From Methylophaga thiooxydans DMS010 (lineage in GTDB: Bacteria; Pseudomonadota; Gammaproteobacteria; Nitrosococcales; Methylophagaceae): DNA of 64,000 nt. Below, in pieces: positions 28,000 through 37,142 of the stretch (its first letter is position 1; every line of letters begins with the position of its first letter). Under the pieces are notes generated by a model. The model did no database searches. It was not told the DNA's origin and was given only the letters and a program-made list of their open reading frames with translations. The DNA lies in assembly GCF_000156355.1 (NCBI RefSeq), contig NZ_GG657899.1:299910-363909 (forward strand), read 5' to 3'. Both the position numbers and the translations under genes were made by a program.

Positions 28000-29661
28000 T
28001 TAATGCACTGGATAAGCTGTCCATCCATCTAACCAGCTGATTCGCTCACCGGGACGAATGGCGCCAGTATAATTGGCTCCCTCATCCCAAAACTCATCCT
28101 GTGGTAACGGAACGAATATTTTTGCAGCCGCTGAATCTGCTCTTGGGGCAAAATCAGGAACAGCACCGGCTACTGATGTTTTGGCGTTGAGTAGCTCGCG
28201 CGACGTGAGCAGGTTATTCGCATTATTCAGCCAGGCTTGTTCAGAGAAGCCATTATCATCATCTTTACTGCCAAACTCTTGGCTAAAGTAATGCTTTTCA
28301 GCGTGTTGAATAACCCAGCCATTAGCCGTCAATTGCTTCGATACTACTAAGGCGGCAGTGGACTCATCGCCCAGATCCAACGCCTCTGTGGTGAAACCGG
28401 TGATCAAAAAGTTACGTAAATCACCGGCAGTACCTCGACGCAGTAGCAGACCTCTTTGGGCAATATCATTATGGCCAGAGCCGATGAGTGAGATATTGGA
28501 CAGTGTAGGCTGAGAGCGTGGTGCAGCATGATGATTATTTTTATCGTTATCTGCCTCAATACCGTTATCACCACCGTCAGGCCCTTGGTGAACAATCACA
28601 AATTGTGCTTTACCTTGCCAGCCTTGGTCCCAGTCGAGACCATCATCGCCGGGATGACTGATGAAAATGTGCTTTAGATTGACTGTGCCGCCGAAAACTT
28701 CGACACCATCATCCAGTCCCATATGCACCTGAACATGATTGATGATCGTCCCAGAGCCACAACCACCTAAGGTGAGTCCATTTAGCTCGTTATCCTGTGA
28801 AATTTCATAGCCTGCAAATTCAACTCTGACATACTTGAGTACACCACATGAGTCGGTATCCGCCATGCCACCATAGCCACCACGGGGATCATCGGCTTTG
28901 ATGCCTTCAATATGAGCCGTACCTTTGTTAATCGGTGCATTACCGAGTAAAACGAGACCACCCCAGTCACCACGCTGGCGTTTACCTTCAGCCTGTTTAG
29001 AGGTGAACACAATCGGTGCATTGCTACGGCCTTGTGCATTAATTTTGGCATCTCTTGTCACAATCAACGCAGAGCCCGGGCTACCGGAAATTTTAGTACC
29101 GGCCTCGATAGACAGTGTTGCACCACTCTCAACAAAAACAAGACCGCTTAAAATGTAATGTTTATCAGCTTGCCAGTTAACAGACTCGTTGATCGAACCT
29201 TCGACAATTTTGATGTCAGAGTTCCACAGCCAACCACTTATTGCTGCCGAGGTCATCCCACCGAATAGAAGAAAAATTACGATAGAACGCAGCCAAATCG
29301 ACGCACGATGTTTGCTCGGTTGGGAGGATTGATTGTGGTTAGCGGAATCGTTATTTTCTCGATCTGATGCATGAGAGGAAGAGCTTGAATTTTGTGTCGT
29401 AGCTTCACTAGGATTTTTCGACAACGGGCCGGGAATATGAATATCCAATGCTGTCTGGCCAATTTTACGCACTTCTTCGACTGGAGATTCAATCGCTGCA
29501 TTGAGGATTGACAGGCGATAATCCTCATCCTTGATGAGTGTGTTGAAATGGACATAACCCAGCCCTTTAATGGCATCAGGGTGAAGAGTGATGGCTGATT
29601 TAAGCGACCAAAGCGTTGAAATCAGCTGAGCGCGAACTTGATCATTTTGGGGATTTTCCAT
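28000..29661 (-). CDS. Membrane-anchored right-handed beta-helix protein with cytosolic N-terminal domain (function unknown)
   Basis: 553 residues in four parts. Residues 1-78 are a helical soluble region (STLWSLKSAITLHPDAIKG). Residues 80-119 are a Ser/Asn-rich linker. A single membrane helix lies at about 122-146 (WLRSIVIFLLFGGMTSAA). From 150 onward is a beta-solenoid with TLSIEAGTKISGSPGSALIV, APIVFTS, RGDWGGLVLLGNAPI and GDDGLDWDQGWQGKAQFVIV. The solenoid resembles secreted parallel beta-helix proteins common in Bacteroidetes and marine Proteobacteria that normally have only a signal or lipobox. By topology the solenoid is periplasmic. It is isolated and convergent with epmA. I do not recognise a function. 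Confidence 0.75.
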   Translation of the reverse strand: MENPQNDQVRAQLISTLWSLKSAITLHPDAIKGLGYVHFNTLIKDEDYRLSILNAAIESPVEEVRKIGQTALDIHIPGPLSKNPSEATTQNSSSSSHASDRENNDSANHNQSSQPSKHRASIWLRSIVIFLLFGGMTSAAISGWLWNSDIKIVEGSINESVNWQADKHYILSGLVFVESGATLSIEAGTKISGSPGSALIVTRDAKINAQGRSNAPIVFTSKQAEGKRQRGDWGGLVLLGNAPINKGTAHIEGIKADDPRGGYGGMADTDSCGVLKYVRVEFAGYEISQDNELNGLTLGGCGSGTIINHVQVHMGLDDGVEVFGGTVNLKHIFISHPGDDGLDWDQGWQGKAQFVIVHQGPDGGDNGIEADNDKNNHHAAPRSQPTLSNISLIGSGHNDIAQRGLLLRRGTAGDLRNFLITGFTTEALDLGDESTAALVVSKQLTANGWVIQHAEKHYFSQEFGSKDDDNGFSEQAWLNNANNLLTSRELLNAKTSVAGAVPDFAPRADSAAAKIFVPLPQDEFWDEGANYTGAIRPGERISWLDGWTAYPVH

Positions 29662-29815
29662 GCCGCCAACATAGGCGAGAAATATGAAACTATGATGACA
29701 GTTTTGTGACTTTTCGCTGTTGTGTGAAGAGGTTCAATTTTTGCCGACTAATGGGCGAGGTGAAGCAAAGCCATAGTTGATTTGTCATCACAGTATTTAA
29801 ACAATTGATGTCATT

Positions 29816-29838
29816 AAGCCCACAAAATTAGTGGGCTT
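29816..29838 (-). terminator. Hairpin at the end of the TRAP permease genes
   Basis: AAGCCCAC (29816-29823) and GTGGGCTT (29831-29838) form an 8-bp stem with a 7-base loop nine bases past the dctM-like stop. The U tract is poor (TTAATG on the minus strand), so it is a weak terminator or an RNA 3' end stabiliser. Confidence 0.55.
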
Positions 29839-29846
29839 GTTAATAG

Positions 29847-31154
29847 CTAATTTTGCATTAGACCAGGTAGCCAAAGGCTGATCTGAGGGAATGCAATCAG
29901 AAGGCCCAGCACAATAACTTGGATGATAACAAACGGTATTATGCCCGAGTATATTGCCTGTAATTTCAAACTGGGTGGTGCACTGGCTTTGAGATAAAAC
30001 AGGGAGAAACCAAATGGTGGTGTCAGGAATGAGGTTTGTAGATTCAATGCTATCAGCAATGCAAACCATAAGGGATCGAGCCCCATATGAATGGCAACTG
30101 GAGCGATAACCGGCACGACAATAAAACAGATCTCGATAAAGTCGAGGAAAAAACCCAGTAGAAAGATCAGCAGCATACTCAGAATCAGGAAGGTCCATTT
30201 ACCACCTGGGAGACTGCTGAAGATATCCAGAATCAGCTTATCACCGCCCATGCCGACGAAGACTAAACCAAACGCAGTAGCGCCAATAAAGATAATAAAG
30301 ACCATGCTGGTGAGACGAGTTGTTTTCTGCATAGCCTGTTGCAGGTTAACCAGGTTCAGGCGTTTATGTAGTAATGCCAGTAGCATGGCGCCAAGCGCAC
30401 CCACCGCAGCTGACTCTGTGGGTGAGGCGATACCAAAGAAGATAGAACCTAAAACGGCAATGATTAAAAATAAGGGGGGCAGCAGGCTTTTAAACACGGC
30501 AAGTGCCAGTCCTGAGCCAAACTCTTCGTTATTATCCATGGCGGGTGCCAGTTCAGGTTTCCGCCAGGCTGTCCATGAAATATAGAGAATATAACCGCTG
30601 ATCAACATCGCGCCAGGAACCGTGGCTGCAATAAATAATTCACCTACAGGCACACCAATAACATCACCAAGCAGGATAAGAATTATGCTGGGTGGAATGA
30701 TTTGACCTAACGTACCAGAAGCAGCAATAGTGCCGCTGGCCAGAGAGGGGGCATAACCCCGCTTAAGCATGCAGGGGAGAGCAATCACTGCCATGGTCAC
30801 AACTGAAGCGCCAACAACGCCTGTTGTGGCGGCTAATAAGGCACCAACAACCACAACTGAGATGGCCAGACCACCGCGTAGTTTGCCGAATAAGCGACCC
30901 ATGGTATCAAGCAGAGCTTCAGCCACGCCTGACTTTTCCAGTATCACCCCCATAAACACAAATAACGGCACCGCGAGTAAGGTGAAGTTAGTCATGATGC
31001 CCCAAATTCTCAAGGGCAAAAGATTGAAGAAATCGAGTCCTAAAAAGATACTGCCAAAACCAAGCGCTATAGCGCCTAATGTAAAGGCAACGGGGTATCC
31101 TGCCAGCAGAAATAAAAATAATACGGCAAACATCGCCAGAGCCCAGTACTCCAT
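29847..31154 (-). CDS. TRAP transporter large permease (DctM family)
   Basis: 435 residues with about 12 membrane helices. Typical DctM stretches are GAALLAATTGVVGASVVTMAVIALP, ASGTLGQIIPPSIILILLGD and LNLQTSFLTPPFGFSLFYLK. It imports an organic acid-like solute using a Na+ gradient together with the small permease and a periplasmic binding protein. The start codon overlaps the stop of the small permease (31154). No binding-protein gene is next to it, so the substrate cannot be named; the sequence resembles the 2-oxo acid/mannitol-type subgroup. Confidence 0.93.
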   Translation of the reverse strand: MEYWALAMFAVLFLFLLAGYPVAFTLGAIALGFGSIFLGLDFFNLLPLRIWGIMTNFTLLAVPLFVFMGVILEKSGVAEALLDTMGRLFGKLRGGLAISVVVVGALLAATTGVVGASVVTMAVIALPCMLKRGYAPSLASGTIAASGTLGQIIPPSIILILLGDVIGVPVGELFIAATVPGAMLISGYILYISWTAWRKPELAPAMDNNEEFGSGLALAVFKSLLPPLFLIIAVLGSIFFGIASPTESAAVGALGAMLLALLHKRLNLVNLQQAMQKTTRLTSMVFIIFIGATAFGLVFVGMGGDKLILDIFSSLPGGKWTFLILSMLLIFLLGFFLDFIEICFIVVPVIAPVAIHMGLDPLWFALLIALNLQTSFLTPPFGFSLFYLKASAPPSLKLQAIYSGIIPFVIIQVIVLGLLIAFPQISLWLPGLMQN

Positions 31155-31678
31155 TAATGGCTCTCCTTATGACGCAAGATATGTACGTTTTTTAAGATCT
31201 CAGCAATGCCTTGCAGCATGAGCATGGCAAACCCAATCAAAATCGCACTTTTTAGCAAATATCGATAGGGCAGACCACCGGGGTCGGGTGAGCCCTCATT
31301 GTATAAAAAGGCATTTTCAACAAAAGGCCAACTCGTGATAAAGATCAGCAGGCAAAATGGAAAAAGAAATAAAACAGTGCCGATAATCGATATCCAAGCT
31401 CGGCCATGATCAGACAAATAACGGCTTTGATAGAAAATATCGACCCGAACATGATCATCATGTTTCAACGTGTAGGCACCGCCCAGTAAAAATATCAGAG
31501 CAAACAAGTGCCATTCCAATTCCTGAAGTGCAACAGACCCCTGCTGGAATAAATAGCGCATCGCGACGTCGTAGCAGATTAAAATGACTAATGCTAAAAC
31601 TAGCCAAGATATAGCACGGCCTGTTTTTTCAATAAAAAGCTCTATGCCATGGATAAAGCCCTGAATGGATAAATTCAT
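31154..31678 (-). CDS. TRAP transporter small permease (DctQ family)
   Basis: 174 residues with four membrane helices (TGRAISWLVLALVILICYDVA, LEWHLFALIFLLGGAYTLKHDDHVRVD, the DctQ signature, and two more). It pairs with the large permease directly downstream, one base of overlap. An extracytoplasmic binding protein (DctP) is missing from the locus. Confidence 0.92.
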   Translation of the reverse strand: MNLSIQGFIHGIELFIEKTGRAISWLVLALVILICYDVAMRYLFQQGSVALQELEWHLFALIFLLGGAYTLKHDDHVRVDIFYQSRYLSDHGRAWISIIGTVLFLFPFCLLIFITSWPFVENAFLYNEGSPDPGGLPYRYLLKSAILIGFAMLMLQGIAEILKNVHILRHKESH

Positions 31679-31814
31679 CGTTGTTTCTGTCTTTCAATCA
31701 CAATCGGTAGAGTTTCCCATAATTGTGTCTTAAGCTCTAGTCAAAGCCGTTTTTATCAACTATTTATCGGTTAGTGGTAAAGTAATCATAGTGACGGATA
31801 CAAGGAGTAAATAC

Positions 31815-32198
31815 GTGAAAAATGAGCAAGTAAAACAGAACCTATCCAGCAAAGGTCAATGGCTGCGGATTCTTTACATGGTGTTGTTCGCTGTTGTCTT
31901 GTATCTGGTGATGATGTTAGTGGCGGTTATTGTTGTCGTCCAGGCGCTTTTTGCTCTGGTAACAGGTAAGCCCAATGAGGATATTGGTGATTTTGCCAAT
32001 GATTTATCGACTTATGTATACCGGATAGTGGCTTTTTTGACCTACAGCGATGATCGCCGTCCATTTCCGTTTAATAGCTGGGAAGACGAGGTCGACACTA
32101 AGCAAGACAATGATGACGATGATTATCAAAATGCAGTTGAAGAAATGGGGGATGCTGGTCAGCCCGGTGGCGACAAACGTAATACTCCCGACCATTAG
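31815..32198 (+). CDS. DUF4389 membrane protein
   Basis: 127 residues: a membrane helix (about 16-45, WLRILYMVLFAVVLYLVMM) with a second hydrophobic stretch, DIGDFANDLSTYVYRIVAFLTY, RPFPF and an acidic, Asp-rich tail. The pattern is that of DUF4389, whose function is unknown. The GTG at 31815 is preceded by AAGGAG seven bases upstream; a GTG eight codons earlier would place that ribosome site inside the gene. It is followed by yaaA after 24 bases. Confidence 0.75.
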   Translation: MKNEQVKQNLSSKGQWLRILYMVLFAVVLYLVMMLVAVIVVVQALFALVTGKPNEDIGDFANDLSTYVYRIVAFLTYSDDRRPFPFNSWEDEVDTKQDNDDDDYQNAVEEMGDAGQPGGDKRNTPDH

Positions 32199-32222
32199 AA
32201 AATAAATAATTAGGATTGATAC

Positions 32223-32993
32223 ATGTTGATGGTGATTTCACCAGCAAAGACGCTGGATTTTGACACAGCCCCAGTAACCGACGCATTCAGTCAACCACGT
32301 TACTTAGAAGCCTCGGCACAATTGATTGACGCCTTAAAACAGATGAGCACGGCAGAGATTGCCAGCTTGATGAAACTCAGTGATAAACTCGCTGGGCTTA
32401 ATGCGGCACGATATGAGTCATGGCAACCCCCTTTTACGCTCGACAATGCAAAACAGGCTGTGCTGGCATTTAAAGGTGATGTTTATACAGGGCTAGACGC
32501 GGAGACTATGAATGAAGCCCAGTTCGATTATGCCCAAACGCATTTACGGATTTTGTCTGGGCTTTACGGTGTACTAAAGCCGTTAGACCTTATTCAACCT
32601 TATCGCCTCGAAATGGGAACGAAACTAAAGAATAAGGCCGGTCACGATCTCTATAAATTTTGGGGCAGTCAATTACGTGAATCATTGGAAAACGAGTCGG
32701 CGATTAATGATGCCATTCTGATTAATCTGGCATCCAACGAATACTTTAAAGCCGTTGAAGCTAAAAAGCTGAAAGCGCGGATCATTACACCAGTTTTTAA
32801 AGACTGGAAAAATGGCCAGTATAAAATGATCAGTTTCTACGCAAAAAAAGCGCGGGGGTTGATGAGTCGCTATATTATCGATAATCAATTGAAGGATGCT
32901 GAAGCGATCAAAAACTTCAATAGTGATGGTTACCGATACAGTGCTGATATGTCGAAAGAAAATGACTGGGTTTTTATCCGTGATCATGAATAA
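32223..32993 (+). CDS. yaaA: Peroxide stress protein YaaA (DUF328)
   Basis: 256 residues beginning [15 protein letters not shown], the family hallmark, with [43 protein letters not shown] and a C-terminal [15 protein letters not shown]. In E. coli YaaA lowers free iron and protects DNA from peroxide under OxyR control; no OxyR site was identified here. Confidence 0.95.
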   Translation: MLMVISPAKTLDFDTAPVTDAFSQPRYLEASAQLIDALKQMSTAEIASLMKLSDKLAGLNAARYESWQPPFTLDNAKQAVLAFKGDVYTGLDAETMNEAQFDYAQTHLRILSGLYGVLKPLDLIQPYRLEMGTKLKNKAGHDLYKFWGSQLRESLENESAINDAILINLASNEYFKAVEAKKLKARIITPVFKDWKNGQYKMISFYAKKARGLMSRYIIDNQLKDAEAIKNFNSDGYRYSADMSKENDWVFIRDHE

Positions 32994-33010
32994 ATAACAA
33001 GCCAACTTAC

Positions 33011-34435
33011 ATGTTATCAAGGACGATATTACGCTTCACAGTCATCATGATGATGACCTTTATATCCTTGTGCTCTGGCTTCACTCAGGCGGCTGATCAA
33101 CGGCTTAAGCTGAGTGAGCAGGAGCAGGCATTTCTTGCCAGTCTCGACGTCATCAGAGTGTGTACCGATCCCGACTGGTTACCCTATGAAGCAATCGATC
33201 AGGATGGTCGCTATATTGGCATCATGTCAGACTTTCATCAGTACTGGTCTGAGCTTTTGGGCACGCCGATACAATTACAACCCAGTGATGACTGGCAACA
33301 CGCACTGACATTGATGCAAAACAAGCAGTGCGATGTGTTATCCAGTGCACAAGATACGCCCAGTCGTCGTAGCTATTTAGCATTCACAAAACCGTTTATC
33401 TTTTACCCTTTTGCTGTAGCAACACAACCCGATAATACCTTTATCATTAACCTGCGACAGGTGACAGATAAACACTTTGTAATGGTAGAAGGTTATGCCG
33501 GAGTCGACATTGTTCAAAACGCTTATCCTGACATTAGCTTAGCTACGGTTAACAGTGCTGCAGAGGGGCTTAAACAGGTCGAGACTGGACTTGTTTTTGG
33601 TTATATCGACACGGTCCCCAGCATTAACTACCAAACGTTGAAACATGGTATTTCACATATTAAAATCAATGGGATATTGGATCAGCGCTATGCCATGTCT
33701 GTGGGGATCCGATCCGATCTTCCCTTGTTACTCTCTATTTACAATAAAGCCATTGCGGTAACAACGGAAGAAACACGCCAACAAATTCTGAATAACTGGT
33801 TGTCACTATCATTTCATCAAAACGTTGATCTCACATGGTTATGGCGAATGTTAATTGTGATTGCGGTTGTGGTTGCGTTGTTTTTTTATCGTTATTTACT
33901 TGTAAATCAACATAACCGTGAGCTACAGCGTGTGAATAAAAAGCTTGAACAGCTATCACAGCGCGATCATCTAACGGGTATACATAACCGTTATTATCTC
34001 GATCAGGCATTTCAGCAAGAATTAACACGATATAAGCGTTACCAACATGGCTTTACTATCGTCATGTTAGATATCGATCTTTTCAAACAAATTAACGATA
34101 GCTATGGTCACGTTGTCGGTGATGACGTGATAAAACAAATTGCTATGTTGTTACGCGAACATGTGCGTGATCAAGATGTAGTGGCACGTTGGGGTGGAGA
34201 AGAGTTTCTAATTCTAAACCCGGAAACGTCACTGGATGGTGCGCGTACACTGGCAGAGCATTTGCGGCGATTGATTCGACGTACTCCATTCACCGTTGAT
34301 AAGATTGATGTAACTGTTAGTTTTGGTGTGACAGATTATCGCGCTGGTGAAGATATAGAGACGATGATTCAACGAGCCGATTCAGCGCTGTACCAAGCGA
34401 AACAGAGTGGACGCGATAAAACCGTCGTTTTTTGA
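33011..34435 (+). CDS. Periplasmic-sensor diguanylate cyclase (SBP_bac_3-GGDEF)
   Basis: 474 residues. A signal segment is followed by a periplasmic solute-binding-type domain (about 40-265: VIRVCTDPDWLPYEAIDQDG, QDTPSRRSYLAFTKPFIFYP), a membrane helix (about 276-296) and a GGDEF domain (about 315-474). The active motif is RWGGEEF, and an RDQD sequence five residues before it matches the inhibitory I-site RxxD. It should make c-di-GMP in response to a periplasmic ligand, by analogy an amino acid or small acid, and be subject to product inhibition. Confidence 0.92.
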   Translation: MLSRTILRFTVIMMMTFISLCSGFTQAADQRLKLSEQEQAFLASLDVIRVCTDPDWLPYEAIDQDGRYIGIMSDFHQYWSELLGTPIQLQPSDDWQHALTLMQNKQCDVLSSAQDTPSRRSYLAFTKPFIFYPFAVATQPDNTFIINLRQVTDKHFVMVEGYAGVDIVQNAYPDISLATVNSAAEGLKQVETGLVFGYIDTVPSINYQTLKHGISHIKINGILDQRYAMSVGIRSDLPLLLSIYNKAIAVTTEETRQQILNNWLSLSFHQNVDLTWLWRMLIVIAVVVALFFYRYLLVNQHNRELQRVNKKLEQLSQRDHLTGIHNRYYLDQAFQQELTRYKRYQHGFTIVMLDIDLFKQINDSYGHVVGDDVIKQIAMLLREHVRDQDVVARWGGEEFLILNPETSLDGARTLAEHLRRLIRRTPFTVDKIDVTVSFGVTDYRAGEDIETMIQRADSALYQAKQSGRDKTVVF

Positions 34436-34458
34436 CCTAGAGCAAGTGGCTGTTCCTG

Positions 34459-34971
34459 ATGAAACGTTTATTTTTTGCATTGTGGCCGGATAATAATAGT
34501 CGTCAGCAGATTGCTCAGATCAACCAACAAATCTTTTTTCCCGATATTCGAAAACTCATTCCTGATAATCTGCATATCACGCTGGTGTTCTTAGGTAATG
34601 TTGATGATGCCATTGCTACAGCCGTGCAACAACGAGCAGGTGATATCATCGCACCCCCGATCTCGTTAGAGTTCAATGAACTCGATTACTGGGTTAAACC
34701 AAAGATCGTATGCTTAACCTGCCAGCGACAGCCCAAAGCCGTCTATCAATTGGTGAATGCCTTAACTGCTATGCTGGCAGAGTATCCGGTTCGAGTGGAG
34801 CAGCGCCCCTATCGTGCACATATCACCCTTGCACGTAAAGCCAAGCAACGACCTGAACTAAACTTTAGTCCCGTTGTGATCAACGCCGACAGTTTTGCTT
34901 TAGTTGAGTCTATATCAACCGAGAAAGGGGTGAGGTATCAGGTGCGAGAGCGTTGGTTGCTGAAAGGCTGA
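34459..34971 (+). CDS. thpR: RNA 2',3'-cyclic phosphodiesterase (ThpR/LigT)
   Basis: 170 residues of the 2H phosphoesterase family. The two HxTx motifs are HITL (NLHITLVFLGNV) and HITL (YRAHITLARKAK), and the N-terminus MKRLFFALWPDN is typical. The enzyme opens 2',3'-cyclic phosphates in RNA; it was also described as a 2'-5' RNA ligase in vitro. It is convergent with the tetR gene, two bases apart. Confidence 0.93.
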   Translation: MKRLFFALWPDNNSRQQIAQINQQIFFPDIRKLIPDNLHITLVFLGNVDDAIATAVQQRAGDIIAPPISLEFNELDYWVKPKIVCLTCQRQPKAVYQLVNALTAMLAEYPVRVEQRPYRAHITLARKAKQRPELNFSPVVINADSFALVESISTEKGVRYQVRERWLLKG

Positions 34972-34972
34972 T

Positions 34973-35623
34973 TCAAGCCTGATTCTTGATGGACATTGGT
35001 GCTTCAGGCCATGTTGGTGAGGTAGTAAACCAAAACTCTGGTTTGACACCCAGCAAACGATATAAGCCTTCCGGCATATCTCTTTTTACCAGGCTGACAT
35101 CGGGTCGCACATAAGCATAACTCATTACGCCGTGTATATAGTGATACATCAGCCTGGCTTGTTGCTCCATATCCGTGACGCGATCTAGGTAGCCGCCTGT
35201 GTTGAGTGCTTTGATAAGTGCCAGATTATAGGTGATTGCAGTTTGAGAGAGATTTTTCAACGCTTCAATGACTTTTTCATCATCTGTACCGATCTGAGCA
35301 CCCACATTAAAGAAGGGACATCCCTGAATGCTGTCATCGCTGAGTTTAGAGTTGAATAGAAACTGGATCAGATTTTCTAATTGTTCAAGCGGTGTATTGA
35401 CAGGAGAAAAGATGCTGTCGAGGTCTTTTTTGATCACCTGCCAGTAATAACTGGTTGCATCACAAAACAGGTTCGCTTTAGAGCTGAAATGATGATAAAA
35501 AGCACCTTTAGTCACGCCGGCCTTTTTACAAATTTCATTGACACCCACACTGCTGTAGTTGCTTTGCCAGATCAGCTCCAATGCCGTTTCCAACAGTCTT
35601 TCTCGAGTTTCGATAACAGACAT
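34973..35623 (-). CDS. TetR/AcrR family repressor of the adjacent RND pump
   Basis: 216 residues. The N-terminal helix-turn-helix (about 8-55) is RERLLETALELIWQSNYSSV followed by GVNEICKKAGVTKGAFYHHF. The C-terminal ligand domain resembles the group with PQ..GCPFFN (QGCPFFNVGAQIG). It is divergent from the RND genes. Related inverted repeats lie in the spacers of both promoters (35661-35674 and 35816-35831), so repression of the pump and of itself is likely. Confidence 0.9.
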   Translation of the reverse strand: MSVIETRERLLETALELIWQSNYSSVGVNEICKKAGVTKGAFYHHFSSKANLFCDATSYYWQVIKKDLDSIFSPVNTPLEQLENLIQFLFNSKLSDDSIQGCPFFNVGAQIGTDDEKVIEALKNLSQTAITYNLALIKALNTGGYLDRVTDMEQQARLMYHYIHGVMSYAYVRPDVSLVKRDMPEGLYRLLGVKPEFWFTTSPTWPEAPMSIKNQA

Positions 35624-35651
35624 ATTTTCTCAATTAAGTAAGTATTAAATA

Positions 35652-35679
35652 ATTATAAACCATACGGTTTGTATAGCAA
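35652..35679 (-). promoter_or_regulatory. tetR promoter with operator-like repeat in the spacer
   Basis: On the minus strand TTGCTA (35679-35674) and TATAAT (35657-35652) are 16 bases apart. The spacer holds an imperfect repeat, CATACGGTTTGTAT on the plus strand (35661-35674), related to the pump operator. Autorepression follows if the regulator binds it. Confidence 0.6.
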
Positions 35680-35807
35680 GGAATGTGTCATGTTTCTGTC
35701 ATTATTATGATGGTTTTGGCATGCTGTAGATGTAGCTTTTTATTTTGTTTAAAATGATATCTTTCAATGATATAAGGTTGGTGGTAAGGTTTTTTTTATT
35801 CTCTATC

Positions 35808-35837
35808 TTGACGTGCATACCGACCGGTATGTATGCT
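35808..35837 (+). promoter_or_regulatory. RND pump promoter and TetR operator
   Basis: TTGACG at 35808-35813 and TATGCT at 35832-35837 form a sigma-70 promoter with an 18-base spacer. The spacer contains the perfect inverted repeat CATACCG-AC-CGGTATG (35816-35831), the size and position expected for a TetR-family operator that blocks polymerase. The pump gene starts about 80 bases downstream. Confidence 0.75.
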
Positions 35838-35918
35838 TGATTCTTTGGATCCTGCCCTCTGGGATGTCTTTACTCATGGACTCGTCGTCATATCGTTGCC
35901 GACAGATGGAGATTATTC

Positions 35919-37103
35919 ATGTCTGATTCATCAGCAAAAACTAAAAGCCGAAGTTGGCTTAAAATCACGACAGTGCTGCTACTGTGCGCAACCGCTGGCG
36001 CTGTATACGTGACCAATGCTGAAAATCAGCAAGATAAAGCGACTGCTGCAGCACCGCCGCCGCCTGTTGTTGAAGTCATCAGTCTAACGCCAGAGATTGT
36101 GCGTATCTGGACTAATTTTTCAGGCCGTTTGAGTGCGGTTGATACAGCTGAAATCAAACCGCTCGTCGGTGGTGAGCTTCAACAAGTTGCGTTTGATGAT
36201 GGTCAGCTCGTTGAGAAAAATGATTTACTGTTTGTGATTGATCCTCGCCCTTATCAAGCTGCTTTAAGACGGGCTGAAGCACAATTGACCTCTGCGAAAT
36301 CACGTGCCAAATTGGCAAAAGATGAGTTAGATAGAAGTCAGAGACTGGTCAAAAATAAACTTGTTTCTGAAAGCGTATTTGATGCTGCCAAAAATGAATA
36401 CCAAGTTGCAACGGCTTCGATCAACGAAGCAGAAAGTGCTGTTGCTCAAGCCAAATTAGATCTGAATTATTGCTATATTCGTGCACCGTTTGCGGGACGT
36501 GTGAGTAGAGCAGAGCTAACCGTTGGTAACATTATCGAGACTTCGCCAAATGCACCGGTTCTGACAACGTTGGTCGCGAATAATAGGCTTTATGCAGAGT
36601 TTGATGTTGATGAACAAACCTACATCAAATTCGTTCGAAATAGCCAACGTGATCAAAAAATGCCGGTAGAAATGACGCTAGCGGCTGATAATAGTGTGAT
36701 TTATCAAGGTGAAATCCATTCTTTTGATAATCAACTCGATGTGTCCAGCGGCACAATTCGAGCCCGTGCAATCTTTGAAAATACCGATGGTGCCTTAACA
36801 CCGGGTATGTATGCCAATGTTCGCTTAGGTGCTGCGAATGAGCAGGAGACATTGCTCGTACCGGACTTAGCCATTGGCACGAATCAGGACAAAAAGTTTG
36901 TTTATGTTGTGAATGCTGACAACAAGGCAACCTACCGCGAAGTGATGTTGGGTGGTCATCATAATGATCAGCGCTTGGTGACGAGTGGCTTGCAAGCCGG
37001 AGATAAGGTTGTTGTGAACGGCTTGTCACATATTCGTCCAGACACCTTAGTGACACCTAAACCACTTGATGACACACAATCAGTCGCTAAGACTGCGCCG
37101 TAG
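35919..37103 (+). CDS. RND efflux periplasmic adaptor (membrane fusion protein)
   Basis: 394 residues. One N-terminal membrane/signal segment (about 13-31) is followed by the lipoyl halves (SAVDTAEIKPLVGGELQQVAF and LNYCYIRAPFAGRVSRAELT), a helical hairpin between (about 105-160) and a beta-barrel with TPGMYANVRLG. It is the AcrA/MexE type, linking the inner-membrane pump to an outer-membrane channel. No TolC-like gene lies in the locus, so the channel is encoded elsewhere. It is cotranscribed with the pump 39 bases downstream. Confidence 0.95.
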   Translation: MSDSSAKTKSRSWLKITTVLLLCATAGAVYVTNAENQQDKATAAAPPPPVVEVISLTPEIVRIWTNFSGRLSAVDTAEIKPLVGGELQQVAFDDGQLVEKNDLLFVIDPRPYQAALRRAEAQLTSAKSRAKLAKDELDRSQRLVKNKLVSESVFDAAKNEYQVATASINEAESAVAQAKLDLNYCYIRAPFAGRVSRAELTVGNIIETSPNAPVLTTLVANNRLYAEFDVDEQTYIKFVRNSQRDQKMPVEMTLAADNSVIYQGEIHSFDNQLDVSSGTIRARAIFENTDGALTPGMYANVRLGAANEQETLLVPDLAIGTNQDKKFVYVVNADNKATYREVMLGGHHNDQRLVTSGLQAGDKVVVNGLSHIRPDTLVTPKPLDDTQSVAKTAP

Positions 37104-37142
37104 TTACATTAATCAGCCCCGCTCTCTGAACGAAGGAACGCG

